Assembly: GCF_027887165.1 (NCBI RefSeq)
Contig: NC_077227.1
Span: forward strand, 69,768,752 to 69,832,751
From: Monodelphis domestica
Lineage: Eukaryota > Chordata > Mammalia > Didelphimorphia > Didelphidae
Direction: 5' to 3'
DNA: 64,000 bases
The position numbers and the translations under genes were made by a program. Below are positions 34,713 through 46,305 of this stretch, piece by piece (the stretch's first letter is position 1; every line of letters starts with the position of its first letter). The notes below the pieces were generated by a model. The model was not told where the DNA came from, made no database searches, and saw only the letters and a list, made by a program, of their open reading frames with translations.

Positions 34713-35442
34713 TTGATCCAGCCATTCTGGAGGGCAATTTGGAACTATGTCCAAAGGGCGCTAAAAGACTGCCTGCCTTTTGATCCAGCCATAGCACAGC
34801 TAGGTTTGTACCCCAAAGAGATAATAAGGAAAAAGACATGTACAAGAATATTCATAGCTGAGCTCTTTGTGGTGGCAAAAAATTGGAAAATGAGGGGATA
34901 CCCTTCAATTGGGGAATGGCTGAACAAATTGTGGTATATGTTGGTGGTGGAATACTATTGTGCTAAAAGGAATAATAAAATGGAGGAATTCCATGTAAAC
35001 TGGAACAACCTAGAGGAAGTGATGCAGAGTGAGAGGAGCAGAACCAGGAGGATATTGTACACAGAGACTAATACACTGTGGTACAATCAAATATAATGGA
35101 CTTCTCTACTAGCAGCAATGCAGTGATCCTGAACAACTCAGAGGGATCTACAAGAAAGAACACTATCCACATTCAGAGGAAAAACTGTGGGAGTAGAAAC
35201 ACCAAAGAAAAACAAATGCTTGATTACATGGGTCAATGGGGATATGATTGGGGATGTAGACTAAATGATCATCCTAGTGAAAACATCAACAACATGGAAA
35301 TAGGTTCTGATCAAGGATGCATGTAATACCCGGTGGAATTAAGCATCAGCTAAGGGCAGGGGAGGGGAGGGAGGGATAGAATATGGTTCTTGTAACCAAG
35401 GAATAATGTTCTAAACTGACTAAATAAAAATTTTAAAAACTT
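34713..35442 (+). mobile_element. 5'-truncated L1, inserted in the CR1/L3 element
   Basis: Runs from aattgatccagccattctgg to the A-rich end actaaataaaaattttaaaa. It contains the L1 landmarks tttgtaccccaaagagataa, ttggggaatggctgaacaaa and gaatactattgtgctaaaag. cacaaaagtgaa flanks it on both sides (34701-34712 and 35443-35454), a perfect 12 bp target duplication. Over about 180 aligned bases it differs from the copy at 46306 by roughly 6% by eye. Open frames are short and not functional. Confidence 0.88.
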
Positions 35443-35790
35443 CACAAAAGTGAAACACTTTGCCTGGAGAGATGGTGGGTTCCCCCTTCTTAAAAATTTC
35501 CAAGCAAAGGTTGGATATATGTGTTCACATAGCTATTTATGTGTTGTCTCCCCCATATTGTCCTCCCTCCTTGAGAGCAACAAAAAATATTTTTAGTTTA
35601 TGTCTTTCTTTATTTCCCAACACCAAACACAGCACCTGGAACATAGTAAATCTTAATAAAGGTTTGTTGACTGACCACTTAACTCATTTGCTATAGCAGG
35701 GATTTCTTTCTAAAGGTTGGACTTGATACTTTAATCACAGAGCTCTTCCAATTCACAAATTCTGTGATTCTATAAACTATCCATTGGATT
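35443..35790 (+). mobile_element. CR1/L3-type LINE, right part, with an L2-like insert
   Basis: Resumes with gatggtgggttcccccttct and ttccaagcaaaggttggata. About 35515-35690 is a separate L2-like tail (aacacagcacctggaacata ... cttaataaaggtttgttgac). The CR1 3' end then returns with gttggacttgatactttaat and aattctgtgattcta. Confidence 0.6.
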
Positions 35791-36340
35791 TTCCATGGCA
35801 ACTGACTCATAGGAAGCTCTCTCCCCTATATTGTATAGTCCTGATATCATCTTCCTTCAGGGATTCTATAAAGCACTGGTAGAATCTCCTATATACTTTT
35901 TTTTATTCCTTTCCTTCCTGTAAGCCTTGTTGCAAAGATTTATTAACCTTTCAGCTCCTCTTTGTATCTCTTTATCTAACCATCTAGGCAATAAGAAAAA
36001 GAATCCACATTTGCTCAGCTATAATTGATACTAAAGTTCAACCCTGAAATACTAAATGTCCCCAGGCAAATATGACTACCTTTATACCTGAGATTTGGCC
36101 TTGGTTGTGGCCCACTCCCAAGCCAGGCATTTCCTGACATTCTGAGCCAGTTTCCTCTGAAATTTTTTATTATGGACTACTAAGCCTTCTCTTGGCTCTG
36201 ACAGAATGGAGTTTTTGGGGTGTGTGCGTGTATGTGTTTAACCATCCAGTTGGTCCTTCCTCTCTTGGAAGGAGTTAAGTTTCCCTTTGGAGAAAAAACA
36301 AAAGGTGCCTCCACACCCATACCAAGACACACTACCAAGT
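35791..36340. other. GPR15LG upstream region
   Basis: About 550 bp with no repeat recognised. It carries the proximal promoter of GPR15LG at its right end. Confidence 0.5.
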
Positions 36341-36347
36341 CGGCTGG

Positions 36348-36356
36348 TATATAAAG
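36348..36356 (+). promoter_or_regulatory. GPR15LG: TATA box of GPR15LG
   Basis: tatataaag lies 71 bp upstream of the ATG. A start about 30 bp downstream gives a 5' leader of roughly 40 nt with no upstream ATG. A strong TATA box fits a tissue-restricted epithelial secreted peptide. Confidence 0.7.
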
Positions 36357-36418
36357 GCTGACGAGTTCAACCTGCTGATTTGCACTGTTGAAGACTGAGA
36401 ACACCTGATATCACCAGC

Positions 36419-36488
36419 ATGAAATTCCCCACTCTCTCCAGCCTGCTGTGCATACTGCTCCTGTGTTTGTTGGCCTTCTCCACAGAAG
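36419..36488 (+). CDS. GPR15LG: GPR15LG (C10orf99) exon 1: signal peptide
   Basis: GPR15LG is a secreted, cationic, chemokine-like peptide of gut and skin epithelium, reported as the ligand of the lymphocyte-homing receptor GPR15 and as antimicrobial (AP-57). The ATG at 36419 opens MKFPTLSSLLCILLLCLLAF followed by STE, a typical signal peptide. It is very close to the human MRLLVLSSLLCILLLCFSIF as I recall it. The exon ends in phase 1 before the donor gtatga at 36489. Across three exons the gene predicts 71 residues, against 81 in human. The frame is intact throughout. Gene order (between GHITM and CDHR1) independently supports orthology. Confidence 0.92.
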
Positions 36489-37847
36489 GTATGACCTTAT
36501 TCTGGAAAAGTGGGTGGTGAGGCTTTCATTTATTTTTCAGCTTGGCATTTTTAAGCAAAGGCAAAACTAGGGTAGGAAAAATGGAGCTTTTGTTCCATGG
36601 CACCAAATTTTAGATGGTGTTAAATTTAAAAGGCACTAAACAGCTCTTGCAGTCCTTCAAGAACTTGGTCGGCAAGAATAATTAGTTAAAATAGGAAACT
36701 TTAAGATGGTGGGTCAGCGTCCTTGAAGGCAAGGACTGTCATGTGTCTCTTTTTGTATCCCTAGTGCTCACCTCAGTGATTGACACATAGTAAGCACAAA
36801 ATAATTGTTTATTGATTAATTAATTGATTAGGGTGAGCCTTTTCCACCTGACTCTGCCTTTCCCTACCATCTACCAGTCCTAGCACTATTTCTCCTCAGC
36901 CCTGGGAGAGTTCCAGTGTATCCTACCTTCTCCCCATTACCTGGCCCCTTGGTGGCAATGTCCCTTACAAATCTAGTTGGTTCAGCACAACACTTACTGG
37001 TGAGTAAGTTTCATGTAATTTGATCTGCGGTGCTTCATAGTCCTTACTCTGAGCACAAAAATTCCATTATAGTTTTGGACTCAAGGAAACATCTAGATCA
37101 TTCAATAGAGATTTATAGAGATAAGCCCACAATTAGACTAGACTTTGATCCTAGTGAGGCATGCTGTATGAGGGTCAGAGTACTATATTTATGTATTCTG
37201 AAGAGTCTCAGCATCTTCCAAGTCTCTGATTCTGGGCATCACGGAGGCTTATACTAAAATATAACATGAATTTCCTCAGTCAGAAAGCTTGGGAAGACAG
37301 TAAAGGGACTATAAGAAATTGTCTGACTTGTCTAGGGCAGAAGCACTACTTCTGGACTCTGAAAGACCTTTGAAAATGGAATATTTGGAACTCTGACTAT
37401 AGAGATTGAATTCTCGTTATCTCCCCTTGGTGTGAAAGGCTAAATGTCTGGATTCTGAGGTTTTTTCAGGAATCTAGTCACCAGACTGAGTCTTTTTTGA
37501 CCTGGAGTGAATGATATGTTATCTAGGTTTTCTCCATCTGTTTTTGTGCAGACTTGTGACATCATAGGTTTAGGGAACTTCAGGTAAGAAAACTATCTCA
37601 ATACAGATTGTTAATGTGCTTTCTCTCTCTCTGAAACAATTTTCTGAGACACAAAGAGCCTAAATAGCCTAGTCAGAGTCACATAGCCAGGTCTTTCTGA
37701 CCTTGAAGTCTGCTGTCTAGAAAAACTGATTTTTTTAAACTACTGTGTCCGTGAAATTTAGTCCTATAAATGTAAGCATATATTCTATGCACAGAGGGGC
37801 TCAATAGTTCACACAGAGAATGAATGGGCTTATTATCACCTCCATTC

Positions 37848-38050
37848 TTTTTTTTTTTAACCCATGCCTTCTGCCTTAGAATCAATGTTCTGTATTGGTT
37901 CTAAAGCAGAAGAGTGGTAAGGGTAGGCAATGGGGGATAGTTACTTGCCCAGGGTTACCCAGCTAGGAAGTGTCTGAGGTCCAATTTGAACCCAGGACCA
38001 TCTGTCTCTAGACCTGGCTCTCAATCCACTGAGCTACCCAGCTGCCCCCC
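37848..38050 (-). repeat. Family B SINE in GPR15LG intron 1
   Basis: T-rich start, aacccatgccttctgcctta, ggcaatgggggatagttact, and a terminal gagctacccagctgcccccc. Confidence 0.87.
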
Positions 38051-38564
38051 TCTTCTTATGTCTTGAAAAAAAAAGAAATGAAAATGAAAATGTTTGAATC
38101 CCAGTTCATTGCCTTAGTTGAGAAAAGTGACTACATTAAAGAATTAATAATCTGTCATGAGAGGTCAAGGGGAAAAGAGGACAAAGTGGCATCTTGCTGT
38201 CTTCCAGAAAGGGGGGCAGTAAAAAACTCACTTTTTGTTCAGTTTATTCTTTAATGATCAAGGGAGAGAGAAGGAATGAGGGAGAGGAAGAGAAAAAATT
38301 AATTCTATATCCCTGCAAGTTTTCATTGTCAACAATGAAATTTTTTTCTAAATCTTATAATAAAAGATGGCATAAAGCCTCCTACATGGCTACCCCAGCC
38401 CACAATGATCTCTCCCTCCTTTGAACTCAAGCATGATTATTAGCTCTACCTTCAACTGAATACTAAATGATATGCCATTTTAGTAATTTAATTTTTAATG
38501 CTTTCCTCCCCAAATGGATGACAAACTCCTCACAAGTTGGGACCTAGTATAATAAACACAATGT

Positions 38565-38690
38565 TAGTAGATAGAACACTGGCCTTGGGGGCAGAAAAAC
38601 TTGGTTCAAATCTTGCCTTGGACACTTATTAGCTATGCAACCTTGGAAAAGTGATTTAATCCCTCAGAGCTGAGGGCTTAAATCCAGAGC
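38565..38690 (+). repeat. Family A SINE head fragment
   Basis: gtagatagaacactggcctt, aacttggttcaaatcttgcc and ctatgcaaccttggaaaag, then lost. Confidence 0.55.
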
Positions 38691-38818
38691 TTGGAATAAA
38701 TCTACCAGGATCTTTTGTGGCTTCACTACCTGACTTCATTCAACACCAGCACATGCATGTATGTTTATTTTAAGTCGCATTATAACAGACTGGAAATGTT
38801 CCTGTTTATCTCTCCCAG

Positions 38819-38878
38819 GTGCAAGACACAATAGGAACCAGAAAGTTCACTGCTGCCAAAAGGCTGCAAACCCGAGAG
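38819..38878 (+). CDS. GPR15LG: GPR15LG exon 2: start of the mature peptide
   Basis: A 60 nt exon, phase 1 to phase 1, between tctcccag and gtaagc. It encodes (G)ARHNRNQKVHCCQKAANPR(G). The adjacent Cys-Cys pair matches the CC of the human mature peptide. The segment is strongly basic with no acidic residue. Human has about eight more residues before the CC, which accounts for most of the length difference. Confidence 0.92.
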
Positions 38879-39216
38879 GTAAGCAATTCATCCTCTTCCT
38901 TTGGGGCTGCCCAAAGACTAGTGTTAGGAGTATTTATTTCTAAGTTCTCTGAACCAATCATTTTCAATAGAAAAAGGGGAGTCTTTCACAGATCCAAAGA
39001 CTCCCCTTTAGGTTTAGGAACCTACAAAGCTTTGTTCCCTCCTTAAAACACCAGTTACCAGAGGAAGGGATGAGAAGTGGCATAGTGATAAGGTCACTAG
39101 ATTTCTTCATCAAAATTCATTTAACCTCTGGATCTCAATCTCTTCATCAGCTTCTTCCTAGCTGGATTTGTTCTGGAGTTATTAACCTAGAGCTAATGAA
39201 CTTAGGGGGGGTGGGG

Positions 39217-39431
<215 letters not shown>

Positions 39432-39449
39432 ACTAGGCAGACAGAAGAT

Positions 39450-39485
39450 ATATAGATAGATAAGCAGGCAGGCAGATAGACAGGC

Positions 39486-39539
<54 letters not shown>

Positions 39540-39710
39540 GTGAGACAGACTAGATGATAGATAGATTGATAGACAGACAGATGGATAGACAGACAGGGAT
39601 GGACAGAGAGATGGATAGATAGGTAAATAGATGATAGATAGATAGACATAGACATAGACAGACACAAACAGGCAGATGGATAGACTGATAGATAGAAGAT
39701 AGATAATTAT
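39450..39710 (+). repeat. Degenerate GATA/GACA tetranucleotide array
   Basis: A clean (GATA)n core at about 39485-39537, flanked by mixed gaca, ggca and gata units. The whole region stays in a roughly 4 bp rhythm. Confidence 0.9.
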
Positions 39711-40718
39711 ATTTCAGTTGGTTTCCTTTGTATCTCTATGCATTTTATTATTTTCATTTTAAAACATTACTCTGATAATGCTGTTAAAGGAGTCTATAAC
39801 ACACAACAAATGTTAATAACCCCCTGGACCCTATGATCTCTATAGCTCTTATCCATTTGCCTCTAACCTATGAAGTAGCTGGAAAGGTGGAGGGGGAGCC
39901 TCTTCTAAATGAGCTGTTCAGAATTTTCAGTCATTAGGAATGTGGATTCAAGGTGTATGGGTGAGGGAAGGAATTTGGAGATTTAAGGGAAACAGAAAAT
40001 GTGACAAGATCAGCCTCACATCTTGCAAGCAGATTTTATCACTCCCCACTTCCTTCCCACTCCTTCTCAGTCCTTCCCCATTTCCAAGTTCAGCAAACTG
40101 CTGACTGGCAAAGGAACCTAGTGAGAACCAAAGGTAAAAATAACTGAGTCTAACACTAGTCACTGAACTGAAGTGTGAACCACCTGGGGAGGAGGTGAAT
40201 GGTAAAGATGCTGATTTCCTTCACATAACAGCACTAACCTATACATTTGCTCTTCTACCAGGAGGAATTCAAAGGGAAAAAAGGGGAAAGTACAGTTGTC
40301 TAATGGTTGGTTAGTTAGCAGGTTTATCAAAGACCTGGAGAGGGAAGAAATAATGAGGTCCTTAGATGATTTGGGATTCCTTCAATTTGATTCAGAAAGA
40401 AAAATTATCAAGTACCTAATAGATATTCAAGTCAATGTGATCTTGGGAATACTAAAAAGCACACAGGAAACAGCCACTGCCATGTCAGATCTGACAATCT
40501 ATGAATCCAGAGGGATACAGTTTGTACATAAATATGCCAGGTACAGATATGCCTTTGTACTCCCTAACCAATATAGACTCTCATAAGTAGCTTTGATCTT
40601 TTTTCCTTTTTTTCTTTCATTCTGTAAATATATGTATATGTACATATGTATGTGTGTGTACCAACTATGTGTACCCATATATAGACATACAATGCACAAT
40701 ATACCTATATTCTTTTTT

Positions 40719-40905
40719 CCTTTTTTTTTTAACCCTTACCTCTCATCTTAGAATCAATACCATTTATTGGTTCCAAGGCAGAAGAACAGGAAGGGCGAGG
40801 TGACTTGTCCAGGGTCACACAGCTAGGAAGTATCTAAGGTCAAATTTGAACCTAGGACTTCCCATCTCTAGGCTTGACGATCCACTGAGACACCAAGCTG
40901 CCCCC
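40719..40905 (-). repeat. Family B SINE in GPR15LG intron 2
   Basis: Bracketed by cttttttcctttttttt-like repeats on both sides (about 40712 and 40904). The body runs from aacccttacctctcatctta to caccaagctgccccc. Confidence 0.85.
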
Positions 40906-40917
40906 TTTTTTCCTTTT

Positions 40918-41130
40918 TTTAAAGAGTATTTTATTTTCCCAATTATATGTAACAATAATTTTCAACATACATTTTCTGAAATTATAAAAGTTGTCTCCTT
41001 CCCTCCCTTCCCAGAATTGGTTAGCAATTTGATCTAGGTTTTACATGCATTATCATGCAAAACATATTTCCATATTCATCATTGTTATAAAAGAATACTC
41101 ATTAAAAAACCCAAATGTTCTTCAAAAAAT
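40918..41130 (-). mobile_element. L1 3' UTR, antisense
   Basis: attttattttcccaattat, tcaacatacattttctgaaa, gttgtctccttccctccctt and gcattatcatgcaaaacata reproduce, in reverse, the 3' end of a marsupial L1 subfamily. Confidence 0.65.
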
Positions 41131-41164
41131 CAGTCATAAGGTCATTATCACAATACAATAATTT

Positions 41165-41485
41165 TGTTGGTGATAATTGCTTTGAAGGGAGCTAGGGGTT
41201 CCAAGAGGCAGAGATGAGGAAAGAGAGCATTCTGGGTATGGGGAACAGTCGATTTGAAAGTGCAGAGACAGGGGATATATAGGGATATTCATAGGGAACA
41301 GCAAGTAAACCAGTTTGACTGCAACTTAACTATATGTGAGGAAAGGACCGTACAAGCAACCTAGAAAGGAAAAGTTGGAGGAAGACTGTGAAGGGCTTTT
41401 AACACCAAACACAAGAATTTGTGTTTGACCTAGGAAATTGGGAACCATTGAAGATTTCTGAGCTGGGTCAGATCTATGCTCTTCC
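41165..41485. repeat. L2-like LINE fragment
   Basis: aggaaagagagcattctggg, gaagactgtgaagggctttt, gaaattgggaaccattgaag and ctgagctgggtcagatc, in the usual L2-type order. Confidence 0.5.
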
Positions 41486-41674
41486 TTTTGGCAAGTAAGG
41501 AGTAAATCTGGAATCCTTTGTAAATGAGTTTTCTTAAAACATAAGACCTACCACCTTCTGCTAGATAATCTACCAACCAAACAGATTTTTCACTTCACTG
41601 TAGTGGATGGAGTCGCCTTTGCATTAATGTCTGATTTTATAAACACGTCTGGTTTGTCCTAATTTAATAAAAAA

Positions 41675-41880
41675 AAATCTCTCTTCCTCTCTCCTCCTCT
41701 CCCCTCTCTTTTCTTTCTCATCCTTTTCTCCTTCCCCTCTCTTTTGATCCCACTCTCTCCCTCCTTTCTGATTCTCTTCATCCTCTGTCTCTCCCCTCAC
41801 TTTCTTCCCTCTTTCTCCATACATCTTTGTTTCTCCCTGTTTCTCTCTGCTTTCTCTCTATCCTCCTCTTTTCTGGATCC
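41675..41880 (+). repeat. Long CT-rich tract before GPR15LG exon 3
   Basis: About 200 bp with almost no purine clusters (ctctcttcctctctcctcct and similar). It ends 40 bp before the acceptor at 41921, so it extends the normal polypyrimidine tract roughly tenfold. Confidence 0.85.
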
Positions 41881-41921
41881 ATCATTCCTCCCACACCCAA
41901 TCCTTCCTATCTTATTCTCAG

Positions 41922-42007
41922 GGAGAATCAGACCATACCACAAATGGTGTAAAAACAAAGTCAATTTCCCATGTATGACGATCCCTGGAGCACTTCCTCA
42001 GATATAA
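41922..42007 (+). CDS. GPR15LG: GPR15LG exon 3: C-terminal receptor-binding end
   Basis: Follows ttctcag. It encodes (G)RIRPYHKWCKNKVNFPCMTI followed by PGALPQI and the TAA stop at 42005-42007. The ending PGALPQ plus a branched residue is the same as human PGALPQV; the free C-terminus is the part known to engage GPR15. The third and fourth cysteines are seven residues apart here, whereas I recall two in human. The predicted mature peptide of about 47 residues has ten Arg/Lys and no Asp/Glu. Confidence 0.92.
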
Positions 42008-42420
42008 AGACCCAGAACAGGAGATCACGGGAGAAAGCGAAGACCAAGGGACCTTCTCTGACCTCCAAGTTAACAACGCTGCTCACTGGGTTTGCCCTGA
42101 AGCTCCTCACCCTCCAAATGGGACTCATCCCTCTTCGAGTTGATCATTTTGGGTGATTCTCTGCATCCAACTCACTAAAGGACAAACTGGCATCTTCTCT
42201 TTTGGACTCAATCAGCCTTTTGTCCATGTGTTTGGTGTGCCGGTGGAAAGCTTGAGACTGGAAGCTTCCATAGCTTTCTATGCTAAGGACATAAAGAACA
42301 TGGTACCTATACCCCTCTCTAACCTCATCACTTCTCTGCTCCTCAATGTCTCTTCTTTAAACTATAGTTTTTGTCATAGTAAGGCTGTAACTAATGAATA
42401 AATCAAATTTGAAACTCCTC
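42008..42420 (+). other. GPR15LG: GPR15LG 3' UTR and poly(A) signal
   Basis: No repeat is present. AATAAA at 42397-42402 is followed by a T/G-rich stretch (ctctgtggcttctgtgtagt), a good cleavage context, giving a 3' UTR of about 410 nt. Confidence 0.75.
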
Positions 42421-42760
42421 TGTGGCTTCTGTGTAGTAAATCCCCAAAGAACAAGTACAAAGAGTTCCATTTCTGGGCATATGCCATAGAAAGTATCAAC
42501 ACACACCTTATAACTAACTATATTTTATTTTATTTCCCACTATATGGAATTGTACATTGGGGAGGGGGGGCTGACTAGCATCCCAGGAAAGGGACAATAA
42601 TCTGAAGTTGTATAATATAATGGAATAAATTCTGTATTAAGCACTCTGCTACTAATGAGTTGTAGGACCTTGAACTAGTTCCATCAGATTTAGCTATAAA
42701 ATGAAAGTATTTGACTTGGCTTTGGGGCTGTCATTGAGCTCTAAAGATATTTATTTCAAT

Positions 42761-42960
42761 GGACAGCTGGGTAGCCCAGTGTATTGAGAGCCAGGCTTAG
42801 AGTCAGCAAGTCCTGGGTTCAAGTCTGGCCTCAGGTATTTCCTAGCTGTGAAACATTGGGCTAGTCACAACTTCCATTGCCTGGACTTTACCACTCTTCT
42901 ACCTTAAAAGCAATACACACTATTGATTCTAAGACAGAAGGTAAAGGATTAAAAAATAAA
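42761..42960 (+). repeat. Family B SINE
   Basis: ggacagctgggtagcccagt to aagacagaaggtaaaggatt plus an A-rich tail. The middle is diverged (gaaacattgggctagtcac). Confidence 0.85.
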
Positions 42961-43192
42961 GACGAAAAGATTATTGATTTCAAGGCTCAAAGACAGAATG
43001 GCAATATTCTGAGATTTCAATGTACTTGAAAAGTCACTTTTGTCCAAGGGAAGGACTGCTCAGAAAAAGAATTCTATAGCTTCTTCATATAACAAATTCC
43101 AATATTGAATAACTATCATTGTAAACTTCATCATGCCTTACTATGTCTTTGAAAAATAAAGGTGTTTTCTAGTTCACAAATCAATCAAAATC

Positions 43193-43457
43193 CTTTTTTT
43201 AAACCCTTACTTAGAATCTTAGAATCTTATTATATATATATATATATATGTGTATATATATATTATTATTATTATAAGTCTTAGAATCAATATTGTATAT
43301 TGGTTCTAAGGCAGAAGAGTGGTAAGGGTTAGGCAATGGGGGTTAAGTGACTTGCCCAGGGACATACAACTGGGAAGTGTCTGAGGCCAGATTTGAACCC
43401 AGGACCTCCCATCTCTGGGCCTGGTTCTCAATCCACTGAGCCACCCAGCTGCCCCCC
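43193..43457 (-). repeat. Family B SINE with internal (TA)n/(TTA)n expansion
   Basis: tcaaaatcctttt (about 43184) and tcaaaatctttta (from 43458) mark a near-perfect duplication. Inside, the segment cttagaatc is present three times, with about 60 bp of TA and TTA units between copies, showing expansion within the SINE tail region. Confidence 0.85.
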
Positions 43458-43539
43458 TCAAAATCTTTTATTAAAAGTTTGCTATGCGTTGGGCATTTTA
43501 CCAAACACCAATGATACAGCTGTTGTACAATCTTATCTG

Positions 43540-43708
43540 GCTCTTGTCTGTGGGATTTTCTTGGCAAAGATACTGGTGATTTGCCATTTCCCTCTCCAGT
43601 GGATTAAGACGAATAAAGGTTAAGTGACTTGCCCAAGGTCACATAGCTAGTGTCTGAGGCTGGATTTGAACTCAGGTCTTATCCACCATCTAACTACCTA
43701 GGAGATAC
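43540..43708 (-). repeat. Family A SINE, minus strand, tail missing
   Basis: gggattttcttggcaaagat, gatttgccatttccctctcc, cttgcccaaggtcacatagc and ggatttgaactcaggtctta. Confidence 0.75.
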
Positions 43709-44292
43709 AGAGAAAGGTTAAAAACAGTCCTTTCCTAAAGAGAATTTGTAATCTAATGGAAGAGGCAATGTATAAATTATTAACAAAATACCACAGAAGA
43801 CAAGCATATCCCTATATAAAATAGAAGAGGAGAAAGCAATGTAGATGTAATTCTGAATCTATAATATGTATATATATATACATATATAGAGAGTTTGCTT
43901 TTCTTTTTAAGCATCTAATAAATTCAACATGTTATTTTTGAAGCTGTTCTGCTTATTTGTGTTTGCTACTGATCTTCCTCTTATTCTGTACATTTTAAAT
44001 GCCTCAATGACCTTCTTTGATTACTTTTTCCCTTCTTTTTATTTTCATATTGGCAACCTTGTCACTAGCCCCACCTCCAACCCCCAACTGAAATAAAGAA
44101 AATCAAGAGTTTGAAGTTTTTTATATGTTGGAGGGAACTATCCAGGAAGGGCTGAGTTATGAAAATATGTGCATTTGGTGAGCTTGCTTCCTGATGTTAT
44201 GGACTTGGAAGTGGAGTGGGGTTCTCCACTTTAGTGCATTTAAGGGCGTACTGGAATTGTGGCCTATTTTTGTTGTCATTCAATCATTTTCA

Positions 44293-44610
44293 CCATTTCT
44301 TTATTTTATTTTAATAACACATTTCCACATGAGTTTTCTGAAGTTATATCTTCCAAGTTGTCTCCCTCTTCACCCCTCCCAGAACTGTCAAAGCAAATGG
44401 ATTTTACATGTATTATCACACAGTGAATAATCCTATAAAAATATTACTACAATCCTACAAATTACTACAATCCTACAAAAATATTACTCATTTTTATAAG
44501 TGAATAATCCTATAAAACCCAAACCTTAAAACATATACCCAAATGAACAACTGATAAATCGTATGCTTCCATCTTCATTCTTCCTCCAACAGTTCCATTT
44601 TAGTCATTTC
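44293..44610 (-). mobile_element. L1 3' UTR, antisense, with local tandem duplications
   Basis: Same family as 40918: ttttattttaataacacatt, gttttctgaagttatatctt, ttgtctccctcttcaccc, then gataaatcgtatgcttccat. gtgaataatcctataaaa occurs at about 44422 and 44500, and actacaatcctaca occurs twice between them. Confidence 0.65.
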
Positions 44611-44799
44611 TAACTCTGTAGCCCCCAAGACTTGATCCAGGTGGGGGGATCCAGTCCAACAATGAATAGACCTGAGAGCAAGGAAGCAATTCTGTACACC
44701 AGGCTCAACTCTGACATAAAAGACAACTGCATAAAAAGTCCCAAAACTTTTTTGATTATTGACAGACTTGCTGGAGTGTCTGATGTTCCAGTGAGTGTC

Positions 44800-44935
44800 A
44801 TAGATGACAGAATCAGAAAAGCCTAGGTTCAAATTCCCTCTTTAACACTTCCTGATTGTGTGACTTGGAGTAAGTCAGTTAACCTCTCAGTTTCCTCATT
44901 AAAAGTTGGTCTCTATGACCAGATTGTTAAGATTA
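44800..44935 (+). repeat. MIR/family A head fragment
   Basis: aagcctaggttcaaattccc, gtgtgacttggagtaagtc and cctctcagtttcctcatta. Confidence 0.55.
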
Positions 44936-45369
44936 AAATTAGCTGGAGACCAGATATTAATACATAATTATTTATTAGATATTGAAAGCAGATTGGAGAG
45001 AGAAAAGGCATGTTATCACATTACTAACTCATTCACTCCTACTGATTCCTAAGGGAAAAGACTAAAAACTTCCTTGATCCATAATTTATCACTCTAGTGA
45101 CATCACTTTTTCTGGGTCTCCCTGGTTGGACAGACATGAACTTAGTCCAGGTCAGAGACCAGTGTTCCTGGCCAGGGGTCATGTAGAAGATGGCCAAGAG
45201 CCAGAGGCTTTTCCTTATACAGATGAGCCTCAGATCTCATTCCCAACACCCCTTAAAAATATTTAAAGGGTAAGGGTGAGGTCAAAATGGATTTTCAAAA
45301 CTTTCATTTTAGAAAAGAAAGAAACGGTACAGATTTATGTTTAGTTCACATAATATGAACTATTTTTAG

Positions 45370-45580
45370 CACCAGCTCCTGAATCAGGAAAACCTGAGCT
45401 CAAATCTGGCCTCGGACACTTGTTAGCTGTACAAGTCTGGGAAAGCCACTTAAAAAAAAAAATTGTTTGCCTCAGTTTCCCCAGCTGTAAAATAGGGATA
45501 ATAATAGCACCTACCTCCTAGGGTTGTCATGAGGGTCAAATGAGATAATAGTGCTTTGTAAATGTGAGTTATCATTATTA
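45370..45580 (+). repeat. MIR/THER1-like SINE
   Basis: accagctcctgaatcaggaa, aacctgagctcaaatctggc, taaaatagggataataatag and ctagggttgtcatgagggt. Confidence 0.65.
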
Positions 45581-46069
45581 TATATGTTCCAAAAATTATC
45601 TAAAAAAACATTCTTGCTATTTAATAGTCACTCTTTCTAAATGTTATGCCATAAGATTGTCGACTCAAAGAAATCAGATGTGAAATCTGAGATCTTGTTG
45701 AATTGGAAAGGTCTTAACTTTTCCCCTTTTATCATGTTTTCACCTCATCTGGCACAAAATCCATTTTATGTTTATTGTGCCCAACCAGAGCCTTGATCTT
45801 TTCCAATCAATTGAGCATTGTTCATCTCAAGATGTCCAACTCAATTCCGCCCAAGGTTATTTGAAGAGAAAACATCCCCACCCTTTGCCAGATTCAACAC
45901 TTTATTACTTGATTAATGTTTGTGCAGATTTATATCAAATGCAATTTTATTTGCCTCCTACCTATATAGTAATTTCTCCCTTAACCCAAAGTATCATAAA
46001 GTCTCAGGTATAACTACCTTTGTCCTAGTCTTCATAGTAATAAGGAAGAAGGGACTGATGTTTCCCTGA

Positions 46070-46190
46070 ATTAGCTCTGGTTATGTAAATCTGCCATTCA
46101 AAAATCTTTAATGGTTCCTCACTGCCTACAGAATGAAGTAAAAACTCCTTAGTTTATATTTCCAGCCTTATCTCCCAGGGCCCTGACAAC
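46070..46190 (+). mobile_element. L2-type LINE fragment
   Basis: atggttcctcactgcctaca, gaatgaagtaaaaactcctt and ccagccttatctcccagggc. Confidence 0.55.
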
Positions 46191-46305
46191 ACTGCACTGG
46201 AATTCATTAAAATGAAAAAGACTAGATGAAGACCTCTAATACATTTGGACAGATGGTCTATGGAGGAATTATAGAGAGACATAATTATCAAGAATGACAC
46301 AGACA

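Larger units (their letters stand above)
36489..38818 (+). other. GPR15LG: GPR15LG intron 1
   Basis: 2.3 kb, gtatga donor, tctcccag acceptor. It contains an antisense family B SINE (37848-38050) and a family A head (about 38565-38690). Confidence 0.85.

Noticed and set aside
34638-35326. Plus-strand frames of 152 and 82 codons
   Set aside because: These translate the 3' region of a truncated L1; similar text recurs at 46.3 and 54.6 kb, so it is repeat sequence and not a host gene.
40296-40586. 96-codon frame in GPR15LG intron 2
   Set aside because: No recognised domain, no splice sites suiting an added exon, and the three-exon gene is complete without it.
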